Part shown: piece by piece, positions 1 through 11,515 of the stretch | How the letters are laid out: the number at the start of each line of letters is the position of its first letter | How positions within the stretch are numbered: position 1 is the stretch's first letter | Assembly (NCBI GenBank): GCA_030704615.1 | Contig: CM060733.1 | Coordinates: forward strand, 4,278,001-4,342,000 | Length of the DNA: 64,000 nt | Direction of reading: 5' to 3' | Origin: Takakia lepidozioides | Taxonomy: Eukaryota; Streptophyta; Takakiopsida; Takakiales; Takakiaceae | The notes under the pieces: generated by a model | Database searches by the model: none | What the model saw: only the letters and a program-made list of their open reading frames with translations | Told to the model about the DNA's origin: nothing | Made by a program: the position numbers and the translations under genes

Positions 1-44
1 ATCCACAATTTAATAGAACAAAATCCAAAAAGTTATATCTTCTA

Positions 45-515
45 GTGGGTGACCTTGCTCAATTACCTCTAATATGTATACAAAAAAATAAAAGTCATTC
101 GTTAAATTGTATGTGTCATATTTCATGTTCTCCTGTGTATCAATCAGCCCACAAACATATTCATACTTCTGCAATTCGACATTCATCTGATTTAGAATAC
201 TTATATTTTTTAAATATTATGAGAAATAAAAAACCCCTTGAGTCAGAAATACATGATACATTAAATTCTTGCTATATACAACCCGAGACTATAGAGCTTC
301 AAGATTGGTTATACGATTCAAAATGGCATGAAATTTCTGAGATATGCATTGGTGCAAAAGTAATGTTAACTCAAAATATTAATTTATACTGCCAACGGTT
401 CAATTGGAACAGTTACACAAATTCAAGCAACATCAAATCCCCAAACAATTACATCAATATTAGTACTCCTACATAATTCTGGCAATAGTATACCAGTGTC
501 TAATTATTATTATTA
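45..515 (+). pseudogene. PIF1-like DNA helicase fragment (central part)
   Basis: The frame from 45 reads a helicase motif II/III-like GDLAQLP, then FLNIMRNKKPLESEIHD and GAKVMLTQNIN, an order typical of PIF1-family helicases (5'-3' DNA helicases; many plant copies sit in Helitrons or other repeats). Near 390 the sensible frame shifts by one base and continues as NGSIGTVTQIQATSN for about 35 codons, so the copy is frameshifted. The N-terminal Walker A part would lie left of the window. The expected C-terminal motif is found 250 bp away on the opposite strand (726-965). Seen: motifs, frameshift and strand switch. Inferred: a mobile-element helicase rather than the host PIF1 gene. Confidence 0.6.
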
Positions 516-528
516 TTATTTTGTGAAA

Positions 529-712
529 CCTGGGAGCGACTGCTCACAATTCAGGCCCATGAGGAGGGGAAAATTTAACCCCCTTCCAGATAAGCCATTA
601 GGCACACAGGTGGGAAACGTCACCACCAGACCAACCGGTCACGAACAATCCACACACCAGGCATGACAATGGGTTTGAACCCCAAACCACTAGGGCGACA
701 CACTGTGCACTT
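529..712 (-). mobile_element. tRNA-derived SINE
   Basis: Read on the minus strand, an A-box-like GTCGCCCTAGTGG (about 688-699) is followed at ordinary spacing by a good B box GGGGTTCAAACCC (671-683). These are the two internal RNA polymerase III promoter elements of tRNA-derived SINEs. The 3' tail (about 529-565) recurs in the opposite orientation at 985-1015, so the tail belongs to a repeated family. It does not fold into a complete tRNA. Confidence 0.65.
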
Positions 713-725
713 ATTTAAATGACAT

Positions 726-965
726 CTAGATGTAACTCTTGAAAGACATACGTCCCGGTGAAAATGCTTCTTTTATTGATATCATTACATTTGAAGATAT
801 TGTTGCACCTTGAGACTTGTGACCAGTCATGACATATGCTAATGTCAATGGAAAAGTTGTTTTAGTATATTTAATTCCATTTTGATGTATATATGCATAT
901 AATAAACATTTATTATCTATTCTCCTCTCACCATCAAAGGGATTGAATAAACCTTTATTATGCAC
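726..965 (-). pseudogene. PIF1-like helicase C-terminal fragment, inverted
   Basis: The minus-strand frame reads KTTFPLTLAYVMTGHKSQGA followed by a match to the IKEAFSPG motif. This is the C-terminal signature (FPL-LAYAMT-HKSQG) of PIF1-family helicases. It is probably the missing 3' half of the fragment at 45-515 but lies on the opposite strand, so a rearrangement has inverted it together with a SINE tail. A short imperfect 29-bp tandem repeat (about 895-980) lies at its 5' side. Confidence 0.6.
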
Positions 966-984
966 TATCCTCTCACTATCAAAT

Positions 985-1015
985 GGCCTGATTTGTGAGC
1001 TGTCGCTCCCAGGTG
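985..1015 (+). repeat. SINE tail fragment
   Basis: This stretch is nearly identical to the 3' tail of the SINE at 529-712 but lies on the opposite strand. It is followed by an AT-rich stretch and a run of about 20 A at 1103-1122. Confidence 0.5.
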
Positions 1016-1149
1016 TTTTCTTTAAATTTTATTATTTAAAAATTAAAACAATTGAAATTATTTTATTATTTATTTAAATTAAATAAATTTAACTTTATTT
1101 TTAAAAAAAAAAAAAAAAAAAACACTTATCTATGTTTTCATTTTTAAGA

Positions 1150-1340
1150 GACCTTTCGGCACTTGAGCAGGTAGCCCAATGGTTGGGTGTTTATGTCTGC
1201 CTGTGCATAGCCTAGGTGATCCAGGGTTCAATCCTTCAACGTGTGCCTTCAGACCTCCTCGATGGCCTGTGTGTTGAGAAGTAGGCTTTGTAAATTCTCT
1301 GGACGTTAAAGAAACTTTACCTTTATCTTTATCTTTTCCC
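1150..1340 (+). mobile_element. tRNA-derived SINE with CTTTAT tail
   Basis: A box GTAGCCCAATGGTT at 1171-1184 and B box GGGTTCAATCC at 1224-1234 match the polymerase III consensus well, at a spacing usual for SINEs. The 3' end is a short run of CTTTAT repeats (about 1317-1338), a common SINE tail type. The body after the B box differs from the SINE at 529-712, so this is a second family. Confidence 0.7.
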
Positions 1341-1920
1341 ATAATTATTTTACAGATAATCCTTGTTACAGGTAGGATCCCTTACTCTTACCTGGACCTT
1401 ATCAAGGGAATCTTGTATATTCTTCCCGGACCTAGGCTTTATCCTGGGTTTGGGAATGGTAGCGACAAGCATACGATTTCTAACGGGCCAGGACCCGAGG
1501 TAACCCCCTGGGACTTTCCTCCGGACACTCCCTTGTGGTGCACAATAGTGCCCCCGTTTTGGACCATGGAGACCGGTTTACGGTTTGCTACAACTTCACA
1601 GTTTACCTTTCACACAGTGCCGTGGTTTCCCATGATCTCGTGCTATGGCGTCGGGAGACCTTGAGTATTGGAGATTCATGCCGTTTCGGGCATGCGCGAA
1701 CTGCACTAGTGGGTTGGCCCATCATGAACTTTCATGGCGCAGGTGGTCAATCCGAAAAGGGTCTTCCCATGAAAACGGTTACATTTCACTTCCTGCGGGG
1801 TTGTCCCGGGATGGGAGACCGCGTGATCTAGGCTAGTTGATAGCTCTGTCTGCCGTAAGCTGTCTGTCGCTAGGGTCGTAGTAATTTCCAATTAGGGAAA
1901 GGTAAGAAAAGGGCGCCCCC
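1341..1920. other. No gene recognised
   Basis: Moderately GC-rich sequence with several short overlapping frames on both strands and no domain. It contains two loosely similar 'CGGGAGACC'/'TGGGAGACC' words (about 1652 and 1811), but no 5S rRNA or other RNA gene can be made from them. Confidence 0.4.
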
Positions 1921-1921
1921 A

Positions 1922-2445
1922 TTACCAAAGGTCCAAACCGATTGACCAGCGATTATTCCGTAACCAGACGGAGTCCCTTAGTAATACAAGCAGCATCCCA
2001 TGCTTGTAGGTCTTTTCCGGATTTCTTAGGCCAGGTGATACATTTTTGTATGTCACTTTGAGCAGCTTTGATGGACACATAAGAGAACCGTCGACAGACT
2101 TCATCAGTGCTTGCATACTGACAAACCTTAGACATGGCATGTGCGAAGCAATTTCTTAATGTGCAGATTTTGCAGCTGCATCGCCATGGCCTGTCCAGCA
2201 GTATGATTTACTTCAAATAAACCAATTGTCACATGCCTAGGTTCCTATTCGGAGGATAGAAAATTAACGACAACAGTAAAAATATCATGTGCACCTTTGG
2301 ACATCCATAAGTCGAAGGTGATTGTTGTTGTGATACATGACGGCAATATTGGAATGACATACTTTTCTCTAGTTTTGTCAACAACACTGATCATCTTGGA
2401 AACACAACGCTTGGACACAAGCCCAATGCCAACCTTTGCAGCCAC
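1922..2445 (-). pseudogene. hAT-superfamily transposase fragment
   Basis: Two minus-strand pieces are recognisable. The upstream one (2245-2445) reads TTTITFDLWMSKGAHDIFTV, the 'TFDLWMSKG-HD-FA' block of a widespread plant hAT/BED-type transposase family. The downstream one (1953-2135) reads CQYASTDEVCRRFSYVSIKAAQ and ITWPKKSGKDLQAWDAAC, which in that family follows the FAGLCFGHALSKACQYA block. The pieces are separated by stops and a frameshift, and the catalytic centre and dimerisation domain are missing. Family assignment is from remembered motif order; inactivity is seen directly. Confidence 0.65.
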
Positions 2446-2759
2446 ACTGATTATACTGTCCTCAACGGCAAGTATTGTTTAATCACAAACAAAAGAAGAT
2501 TATGAAGGAAAGACTTCTGTGTGGGTGCATCATTTTTGAAAAGGTCTATTGGAGTTGGGACGGGACTAGGACCTGCCACATTGAGGATTAGTGGGCGATG
2601 GGGAGTTGTGGAACCTAATCAAAGCCTAAAAGAATCATGGTTGATTGGGTTTCATGAGGGTTCATATCCCTTAGAATTTTATTTCCCGATAATAGGATTG
2701 TCAAAGCGAAATTAGAGTGGTGCAACAAATCCACTTGTGAGGATGTCCCAATATAAAAA

Positions 2760-4155
2760 ATGAAAGAATCATGTTTTGTTCGCTTCCGGAATAAAGGACG
2801 GCCACACCCCTCCCTCCCGCTAGGATTTATTCATGACTAAAAAAGGCGTCCGTGTCGTAAATCAACTAACTAAGGGCGGGGGGCCCCACGAACCCTACCA
2901 TCCGGGCGAGGGGGGACATCCTTCATGAAGAATTGGCGGTCCATACTTTCTAAGTTTGGGGTGGTCCCATTGTGAATCTGGTCCCTGACTATCCAGATTT
3001 TATATTGTGGTTGCAAATGCTCCGAATGATTTCCTTAGTCAGCCAGACGATCTGACTCTTCGGGGATATTGAGCGAAGTACTTTTTAAAAGTAATACGGG
3101 ACAGCCCCTATTACGCCAAAAATTAATGCCACAAAAGAAACCTTGACATCCGGCACGCCCTCCATCAGCTCCATCACCAATTGACCATATTTGTCTGTTT
3201 TGTCCCGTCCCGAGCCCCAAATCTTTGTGTCCATTACCGCTGATATCTCCCATACATAAAGTTCGCGATCAAGCCCCATCTTGAACTCGAACATGATATC
3301 CGGTTCCCTTGTCCCGATAATCTCAGGGTGGAGTCTGAAGTTATTGGCAATCTCTCCCCATGAATTCTTTGGGATCTACATTTTGAACTCTTTCAGTTCG
3401 CCTCTCCCCGCCTTGAGCTGCAGCCATGTCCCGATTTCGCGTACCACCTTGTCATGCCTTTTGGTTCCGAGCCCTGTTAGAAGAGGATGTTTGCATGAGC
3501 AAATTAAATGCTTTCCCATTTCCCTGCATCATCTCCGACTGATAGGCGGGAGGCAAAGTTGGCACACCGGGCTCTCAAGTTCGTGATCCTCCGAATTCCT
3601 AAGAACTATCACCATCCTGGATTTGGTGGGCAACGTGTTGAATGCAATTTCCAACATGGTAGTGTATTCTGGGATTGAAAGCATGGGTATACGCATCCAA
3701 CTCCGACTGCCCGGGGCATGGAATCTCTCATAATACCAAATGTTGGCAGCCTTGATATTCATGAGGGCTAATTCGTCTAGCCTCTGCCTAGCTTCGACAA
3801 TGTGCCATTTTAGGTCTGCTTTTGTCTTGATGAGGTGGAGATTATTGGGTCCATTCTGCAGGGACCCAAAAATTTCTGCTGCATTTGTGATCCTCACCCC
3901 CAACTCCCTGCAGGCCCCCGCCACATCGGCAATGTAGGTCCTCCCCGTTTTCCTTCCGGTTCCCTCAAGTTTGTATCGCCTCTTGTCAGTCACTCCGAAG
4001 CTCCAATCTCCTATCGTGGGCTCCCTCCCTCGTGGCTCATCATCCTCGTCATTGTACTCCCCACCCCAATTTAGGAAGAGTTTGCCTCTTGTGTCCGTTA
4101 TGCCTTTGTCATCGAGCGCGAGAGTGAACCTGGGTGAAAGGTAAAATATTAGCAT
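2760..4155 (-). pseudogene. 5'-truncated non-LTR retrotransposon, restriction-like endonuclease (RLE) end
   Basis: One minus-strand frame runs from 4155 to 3085, interrupted only by TGA (3529-3531) and TAG (3376-3378). It ends in the arrangement of R2-type elements: a C-x2-C-x14-H-x4-C zinc knuckle (CQLC then HLICSC), then KRHDKVV (the RHD/RHN block), then REPDIMFEF (catalytic PD block), then EISAVMD and KTDKYGQL (K/Y block). This is the REL-endonuclease that nicks target DNA for target-primed reverse transcription. No reverse transcriptase is found upstream, where the sequence becomes AT-rich, so the copy is 5'-truncated as is usual. About 320 bp of probable 3' UTR follow (2760-3084). Confidence 0.7.
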
Positions 4156-5276
4156 TTACCCAATCCTTAGGGCATGTCATGATTTTTTTGTTGGGTGATG
4201 GAATCCAAGTCAATAGCTTGTTGACTGTCATTATGATTTTCTACCCACAATAACATTCATTCCCTTGCTCATTGAATTGTACTTTAAGCAAATCTCAAAG
4301 TAATAAATAATGGAGGTGCTATTGCGGTTTACTAGGTGCTACCTTGCACATGTGCCTATATTTTGTTCTTACATTTTTGGGATTGAATATCAGTTTTTAA
4401 GCATTGATTATTATGCTCAAGTCATATTTTGAAATATATTAATTTTTTTATTTTTTATTATTAAGATCTGTTTGGGTTAATGGGTATGTTACCAATTTAT
4501 CTGAAACCCTTACATACATTTCTATTTATTTTACCCTTATCCTATCTAAACCTAGTTAATTAACCATTGAAGGTCAATTCCCTTGAATTCACTTCCAGAG
4601 GAGCTACCAAATATATTACTTAATTTTGGTTGAAATATTTGGCACCAATAGAATGACTGTCAATTCAATAAAGAATGGATTTAGCAACTTGCTTCGCGTT
4701 ACAAGAATGGAACCTGAGATGGCTGCAGAGCAGGGAAGAAGAGACAGGCCAGGTGCATTGAACATTGGCAGCGCCCACGTGCACGGATGTCCGCGGCCCT
4801 GCACGAGTACCGGTTGTTCCCGCATGCCAATGACAGCCCCCCTCACCACTTACCACTCACTACTTACCACTCACTAGTCAGTACCCGGGCACAGCCATGA
4901 CAGACCCCCTCACCACTCACTAGTTACCAATCACTACCCCAGCCTAGTATGGCCATGACAGCCTGACTATACCTCAAATATCAGGTATTGTTAGGGGCCA
5001 ATCAAAGGAGTAGTCTGGCTACATCTCACATACTAGGCATGAACTTGAATTAACACGTAACATACCCAAAAGATTGACCGTCCTAAACTATTAAGTACCT
5101 TTTTGGATATATTTATTTTTTATATCTTCCATCGAGATATATTGCTTTGCATATGCACTAACCATTCAAAATAATAATCAAATGTAATTCATCCATAAGA
5201 ATGATGTCTTCATTCATATACATAGTTTGTCATTTGTATGAAATACTTTAAAGTAAATCAAGTATAATCAGAAGTC
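4156..5276. other. Gene-free AT-rich stretch with TACCACTCAC microrepeat
   Basis: No supported coding region. At about 4844-4945 the words CCTCACCACT, TACCACTCACTA and CACTCACTAG recur several times. Similar ACTCACTAGT words recur in the GC-rich block at 32.7-33.8 kb. Confidence 0.4.
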
Positions 5277-6778
5277 CTATTTATCATCCTCATCACCTGA
5301 TGTGTACCACCATGGTTCATTTTTTGAAGAGTATTTTAAAGCAACTTTCCTATTCACGATATTTCTAGTTCTAGTCAACACTTGCTTTTTGTTTAGTAAA
5401 GCAACCCCTAATTTGAAACTAGAGCATGTAACACTCGCACTCTCTAATGTACCATATGCAAGTTTTTTTTATCGAATGAATATAGAAGATGCGTCTGTTG
5501 TCTCAAACTTGTACATCAATTGATTCACCAAAAAATCTCCCTCTCTGGGTGATCCCCGCTTTGTCCAATAAATAATTGAGAACTCATCATCAGCAGTATC
5601 CACATGCGTTGGAATCTCAGTTGATTTCGTCATATGCAATTGGTGCACAGGAACTTTGCACCCTGGTAAACCAATCCTAATAAATTTTGCAGATTGTATT
5701 TGAGCTTCAAACAATTTGGGAATAAATAATGGATATTTCTTTTGAAATCCCCTCCAAATATTACTTGCAATTGCACCGCCCAAATCACAAAAATGACACT
5801 TCTTCTGCGTTTGTAACTTGACCGCTTGTATACCTATCCGTGTTTTCAGCTGTATTTGTAGAATATGTGTACCCATGGCTTTTTGACTCACCATGTCCCC
5901 GTCTTGTGTCTGTTCCACTCCGTCCTCTGTAAGGTGCTAAAAGAAAATAAGAGTGCATTTCCAGATCGTAAAACACGAACATCTGTCGTTCCCAACAAAT
6001 TCCGTAAGTACATTAAATGTACCTCATCTTCTCCAAAATCTCCAAACTCCTTCACATGGGAATCTTCACACCATATATCATTTCCATCAAATACCACAAT
6101 AGATGACGTGGTGGTCGGATATGCTTTTGAGATAAGAGCCTTCCACGTATCCTTTGACTCTGTATGTGACCAGTATAGAGAAACGCATTTCCCATATTTA
6201 GGAATAGTATTGTATACTCATATCTTGTTTGGTAATCCTAGCTTCCTGATTAACTCAACTAAACCAATAGATCCTCTAGTAACTATACATTTCACTACTA
6301 TGTGATCTACATCTGTATGAAGAGATTTCTGAAAAAACATTTGGGAATTCACTTGTACTGCTAACGGGTATATCACTAACTAATAAACATCTACAAAAAA
6401 CTCTTCTGAAGGAATCAAATGAAGATGGCCATGGAGAGGGTAAACAACTTAGACATCTGTTCTTAACAGAGAAACACATCTCTTGCATAATTTATGGCTT
6501 CTAATCCATAATAGTACACGTTCCAAAAACACTGTTCCTTCTGAGTTTTTATTGAAAAGCTTGTAAATGGTTTTATCACTCAATGTTTTTGGACAAGGTA
6601 AAATATTTTATATGCAATGTTTCCCACGACAGCTTGGATTACAACACCCAGCAATTCCCGGAAATTCATATTCTAGCCTGATAGTACCCAATTCTTCATC
6701 GTATTGACCGCTCAAAAGTGTAATGTAACGTTTACGAATTCGTTTTCTTTTGCTAGATGTACTTGTTATATCTTCCAT
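5277..6778 (-). pseudogene. Decayed ~500-codon gene of unknown family, possible double-stranded beta-helix end
   Basis: Starting at an ATG (6776-6778) a minus-strand frame can be followed almost to 5277, where it ends GDEDDK-stop. It is broken by stops at about 6608, 6449, 6380, 6218 and 5469 and by a frameshift near 5900-5935. The N-terminus is basic (SSKRKRIRKR), followed by a cysteine-rich CCNPSCRGKHC. The middle contains TESKDTWKALISKAYPTTTS and VVFDGNDIWCED. The C-terminal part contains HMTKSTEIPTHVDTADDEF, where the HxD in a beta-strand context resembles the iron ligands of 2-oxoglutarate dioxygenases. The second His expected further on is not evident. I do not recognise the family; the dioxygenase idea is a weak inference. 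Confidence 0.5.
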
Positions 6779-7818
6779 AGTTTTCACATGCCCTCTTCAC
6801 CTACAATCTCAAAAACATGACACTAACAAGAATAAGATAGATTTAAAAAACAATGCTCTATATTCACATGTCCTACATTTATAAAAATTTATTAGTTTAT
6901 CATTTATATTTTAATCATCTTTTTAGTTATTTTTAGTTACCATCTTTTTAATCATCACCTAAATTAAAATTATTAAAAGTTAAGTTATCAAAGTTATATA
7001 TTTTATGAACTAAATTAGTACATGTTTACTATTCAAAATAATAATAAAATATTCTAAATTTAACCGTTACTTTATTGCTACATGCAACCAAACATAGGCT
7101 TGTTATTCCACTTAAGTTTAGAAGTGGTCTGGCATCTTTCTATGTTATGGCATTTTTTTTACTTTAAAGTAATTTTTTCTATCTGTTTATTTTTTTTCTT
7201 TTGTGTAGGGTAGGGGACTTGGACTGGCCCATACCCAGAACAACGAGACGATAGCCAGGTGTCGTGCGCAAATTTTGGGGACGGCCCGGTCCGAGTGCCT
7301 AAACCCGACCGGATGCAAAGAAACAACAAAACATTCTTTTGCGCTCAAATTGAATGTGATGGACGGTTCAGATTGGAATCAATTTTTTTTATTGGCAATT
7401 TTCGCCAGTTTTCGACCTCAAAAAATAAAATGGAATATTATGTCAAAATCCCATTTTTTCACGGATGAAATTTCTAATTTTCTCCAAATAAAAAGTAAAT
7501 TATGGATGAATTTACCAAATATTGATGATATATATGGATTATGCTACAAAGGTGGATGACTTTCAGTGGATGAAGAGAATGTACTGCTATTTTCTGCAAA
7601 ACTCTGTTGCCACTCGTGCTGTTTTCCAAATTTCTTAGAAAAAACATTGATTGGAATTGAGAAAAAGAAAAAGATGACATACAGGTGACTTTGGAAAGAG
7701 AATTTTGATCGAAACCTTACAAACCGTAAAGTGCATGGAGAGCTTACGCGTAAGAGCCGTCCACATAAACTAAGAAATTTTTGCCATGTATGGTGTCCAT
7801 TTGCACCTTGATAAAAAC
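6779..7818. other. No gene recognised
   Basis: AT-rich (6.8-7.2 kb) then mixed sequence. Only short frames without domains are present. Confidence 0.4.
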
Positions 7819-8485
7819 CAGTGTTGGACCTATATATAGGTCCAGCCCAGGTATCAATACTGATAGACCATACCCGGCTGGTAGGTAGGGTGGCCAATAC
7901 CCAGGCAATACATATCTTGCTCTATACTATGGTATATACCATACCTGTCTGCATTGGACAAGATTGGTATTGATACCAATATTGCTGCTATGTGAGCCTC
8001 CAAAGACACAGTAGGTGTATGTGTGGAGTCAGGGCAAGGGAATGCAAGGGCATTCATGGCATTTATGGCATCTGCTTTATACTCAATGTGCAATGTGCAA
8101 AAATACAGGTATGGTGTGGTGTATTTTTACAATGTGCAATGTGTGTGTGAGCAATGTATTTTTGTATGTGCATTGTGCTGTAATTGTGATCCATTGTGAA
8201 GGTCAATTCTTTTTCTCAGGTTATTGAATATTTTCTTGAATATACTAAATATCTCATATATATATACCCGGGCAATATTCATACTCCCCCAATATGAGAT
8301 GGAAAAAAATAAATATTGATACCCTACTGATATACATCCACAATTTTACGTTATTGATACCCCTCCTATACCCTACACAGCCCCTTTACCCTAATACCAG
8401 GACCATACCAGTATTAGGAAATGTGGGCCCTTGTGATACCAGGACCAGTCTGGTATCATATTTTTGTGATACCAGTCCAACATTG
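7819..8485. mobile_element. hAT-type MITE (667 bp)
   Basis: The ends CAGTGTTGGAC (7819) and GTCCAACATTG (ending 8485) are imperfect inverted repeats. They are flanked by ATAAAAAC (7811-7818) and GTAAAAAC (8486-8493), an 8-bp target duplication with one mismatch. Subterminal sequence carries repeated GGTATCA/TGATACC words. No transposase frame lies inside. The end sequence matches the MITE at 15065-15406, so both were probably mobilised by one hAT transposase. Confidence 0.75.
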
Positions 8486-10068
8486 GTAAAAACCAATCGT
8501 CCATTTTTCTTTCTTCCATGAGATTCGTATGTGAGAACTTGGAAATCCAAATAGTGAAAACTGAGGCTGGTGGATGGTCTGCATTTTCTCATTTTCTTTG
8601 AAACCTATTTATGACCTGATTTTTCCAGCCATAATCCCAAAGACTTAGTAGTGACAAACAATTTTCTTTTAGAGCTTGAACAATTGTTTTTCTTAAAAAA
8701 TGTCAAATTTGACAAAAAAAAAATTACGGAAGTAGCTTTGTGGTGGACAGTGCAATAGCAGTCTCATATCCATCATGCCATGAAAGGGTATGAATGTAAC
8801 CAGTGTTGGCAAAGTTATCACATCATGTTTATAGTACAAACAGGTCTGAGTACTTCAAAGTTATTGGATTAAAGTTATTGGTGGTTATAGGTTATAAGGA
8901 CATGTGCATTGCTAAGGGAGGTTGGGTAGCATGTGCGCAGGCTCAAGCTTCCGTGAGTAGCTCATGCGAGGATATACCAAAAATTCCAAGAATATTCTTA
9001 GAAGATACTTAGGCGAAACTAAAATGTGCTCATGCCATATGAAATACGATTTTTTTAAAAATGTGTGCTTACGTGAGCACAAGCCATAGAGGTAGGGGCT
9101 TAGGGAATTTTTTTGTCAAGGTCAATTTCCTTGAACCAGGCCTTGTGATTAGTTGTTGTGTTTTTACTTGCTTACCATCACCAGCACTATGATCATCGAC
9201 TTTTCTAAGCTCTTCCACGTCGTCAAACTTCATCAGCAACTCCCTGTGATGACAAATACAAGATATTAACAATAGTCTGAAGTACGATGCCTGAAATACA
9301 ATGTGCTATACAAGCAGCTCAATTACCACAAGTTGCAGCAATTCATGTTTTTTTCGACAAGTACGTCTCTATGAACTTAAGTACGCTATTCAAAAGCTTC
9401 TTTGTTAAAACTTAGGTTCCACACTAATGGACCATTTGTGTGCACTTTCTCCATGATAAAAGAACCCATGACACATTCTAAGAAAGCATGGCAATACTCT
9501 TCATCTCTATCGCATAGTTTGTAACCCTCATAGTAGTCGTCATCACTAGAATTACAACAAAACTGCCACTCAGTCAGTAGAAAAAGCTGTAGACTGTACA
9601 ACAACCTACTCGTGACAAACAAAATAGTAGTCACTTCAGAATCACATCATCATATATAATAATGGACAATTGAATGAGAGGAATATTCACTTCAGATCCA
9701 TGTTGGTACATGTTGTCATGTCTTTCGTCACATTTGTCATCTATCTATTCAACCACAAAGTTATAAATAATTCGTCACACATCTTACACTAGGTTAAGAA
9801 TCCTCCAATTGAAATCTATTGATTTTATTCATTTATCTATACTGAAAAGATTGTCTAAAATAGATGAATATGTTGTTACTTGTAGACCTATGAGTAACTT
9901 ACAAGTGTTTGCTCTCTCATAGCCGCTTTTGAATCTGAACCCTGATTACAAGAGTCTTCTGATTGGCGTGCCTTTAAAAGCTTAGTTGTAGGCACAATTT
10001 TATTTTCTGCAATATAGAGAACACAATTACGTGAGTAACAAGTGAGTGCATGGAACAATTAGAAATGA
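8486..10068. other. No confident gene; short unplaced minus-strand frames
   Basis: A solitary CAGTGTTGGC end at 8801 resembles the hAT MITE terminus, but no partner was found. Minus-strand frames at 9069-9272 (reads KFDDVEELRKVDDHSAGD up to a GTAAGC donor-like site) and 9386-9634 (SSDDDYYEGYKLCDRDEEYC) look protein-like and may be exons of a decayed gene. I cannot name it. Confidence 0.3.
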
Positions 10069-10087
10069 AATATATATATATATATAT
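10069..10087. repeat. (TA)n microsatellite
   Basis: About nine TA units directly abut the tail end of the SINE that follows. Confidence 0.8.
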
Positions 10088-10255
10088 GACGCCTCCTGAA
10101 GGGAGCGTAACTTATAGTGTCACTTCACCACAAGGGCTACTGCCTTCCAGCTAAAAGGTGGACACCTTCATGACACACCAGACCGTTGTTTGAACCCACA
10201 ACCATATCCAATGTGATATGTGCCCATTATCACTTGGCTACATGCTGGTTGTCTT
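10087..10255 (-). mobile_element. tRNA-derived SINE, family with AAGGTGTCCACC tail
   Basis: On the minus strand the A box GTAGCCAAGTG (about 10231-10241) and the B box GTGGGTTCAAAC (about 10188-10199) are followed by a tail containing AAGGTGTCCACC and GGAAGGCAGTAGCCC. The same tail occurs at 14.98 kb, 18.6 kb, 35.9 kb and, degraded, inside both arms of the 12-14 kb inverted repeat. This makes it the dominant SINE family of the window. Confidence 0.75.
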
Positions 10256-11290
10256 AGAAATGAATTATTAACATTGACCTTAGTGCAAGACCGATTTTTA
10301 TTCAATCCTTAAATCCAATGTGACTTTTATGTTTCATTTCAAAATTGGAATCACTAGAACTACTAGATTTTAAATTATCTATCATATTGAAGAGAGTTCA
10401 TAAAAGTACTCCACATCCGGTTGTAATTTTCTTTTCGCTTTGCCTATTCAAAGGTAACTTCCTCATTGTTTGGCACAAGGCCATTAACACCATATTGTTC
10501 CACCCAAAATTAAATCAGGATGATATTCATGTCTTATCTCAATATGAACATTAAAATAAAATAAAATAAAAAATAGCACTCCACTTAGGAGGACAGTTTT
10601 ATTATCACTGACTATGCCTTCATGGTGTAACTCTGGGGTTTTAATTTTTTTCCTCTAAAATAAACTTAATAGATTTTCATGGCCACTGTCCTCTGATTGT
10701 TTTTTTTTTAAACATTAGATAATAATTATCAAACAAAAATCTATCACAAATTAGTAAATGATCATAATTTACATTAATTTATAAATTAGCATATTATACT
10801 CACAAATCATGAAGCAAATACTTAGATCCCAGCTTGACCAGTGTGTTGAATATAACATTCATCGGGATGTGAATGCCTGTTTCTTGCAGAAATCTTTTGA
10901 AACTCAGTAGTGCGCCTCCGATCTAAAATCGATCGCCACAATTTCTCCAACATATTTCTTGGTTTTTGGACCATTTTGTGTGTGAGGTCATAGCGGTGAC
11001 ATCGTAATATACTAAACATATATTTTTCTGCATATCTCACAAACCACTCACTACCGGAATCCTTCCTCATCACGGACACATGTCATGGATAACATTATGA
11101 TCTTGGTGGTTGAAGCTTTTGATCAGATCCAATCTTTTATAACCAAACGCTTTAAATGGATACGAAATCGCTTCTCTCCATTCTCCAAAGTAATGTCATC
11201 GACGCAAAACAATTTTCACAAAAATGGATGAGGGTGAAAGGGCTTCGTTGGTGCGGTCGTTGGCTTTGTTTTCTGCATTAGAAATAATTA
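10256..11290. other. No confident gene
   Basis: AT-rich. A minus-strand stretch at 10822-11079 looks mildly protein-like (HRYDLTHKMVQKPRNMLEKL) but has no recognisable family. Confidence 0.3.
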
Positions 11291-11294
11291 TAGT

Positions 11295-11515
11295 ACCTTC
11301 AACCAGCCCTGTCTACTACAACTATCAAATCAACAGTAGAAAGAACGTTGATAGCTCCGGTTATCACAGCTAAGTAGAGGGAGACATCTGATTTAAAGCC
11401 CAAGGTTTGGAAGAGCACAGGTGCATAAAACATGATAGCATTGATGCATGTAAACTGCTGGAAGAAGTACTGGAGTAGGATAGAAATGATCAATTGAGGT
11501 CGGGTTCATCTCTTT
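11295..11515 (-). pseudogene. Monosaccharide transporter (STP/MFS) exon fragment
   Basis: The minus strand reads [16 protein letters not shown] followed by [20 protein letters not shown] and [12 protein letters not shown]. This is the conserved transmembrane segment after the central loop of plant sugar transport proteins (STP family, H+/hexose symporters; usual motif [19 protein letters not shown]). Only this one exon-sized piece is present. The usual VDRLGRR motif has decayed to VVVDRAG followed by a stop, and no neighbouring transporter exons are visible. It is probably a captured or relic fragment. Confidence 0.7.

Noticed and set aside
1600-1840. 5S rRNA-like words (GGGATGGGAGACC)
   Set aside because: Only a few words resemble 5S rRNA; length and internal control region do not match.
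3281-4074. Plus-strand frames over the retroelement
   Set aside because: Antisense shadows of the minus-strand endonuclease frame, which carries the recognisable motifs.
8801-9060. Third hAT MITE starting CAGTGTTGGC
   Set aside because: No matching right end or 8-bp target duplication could be found.
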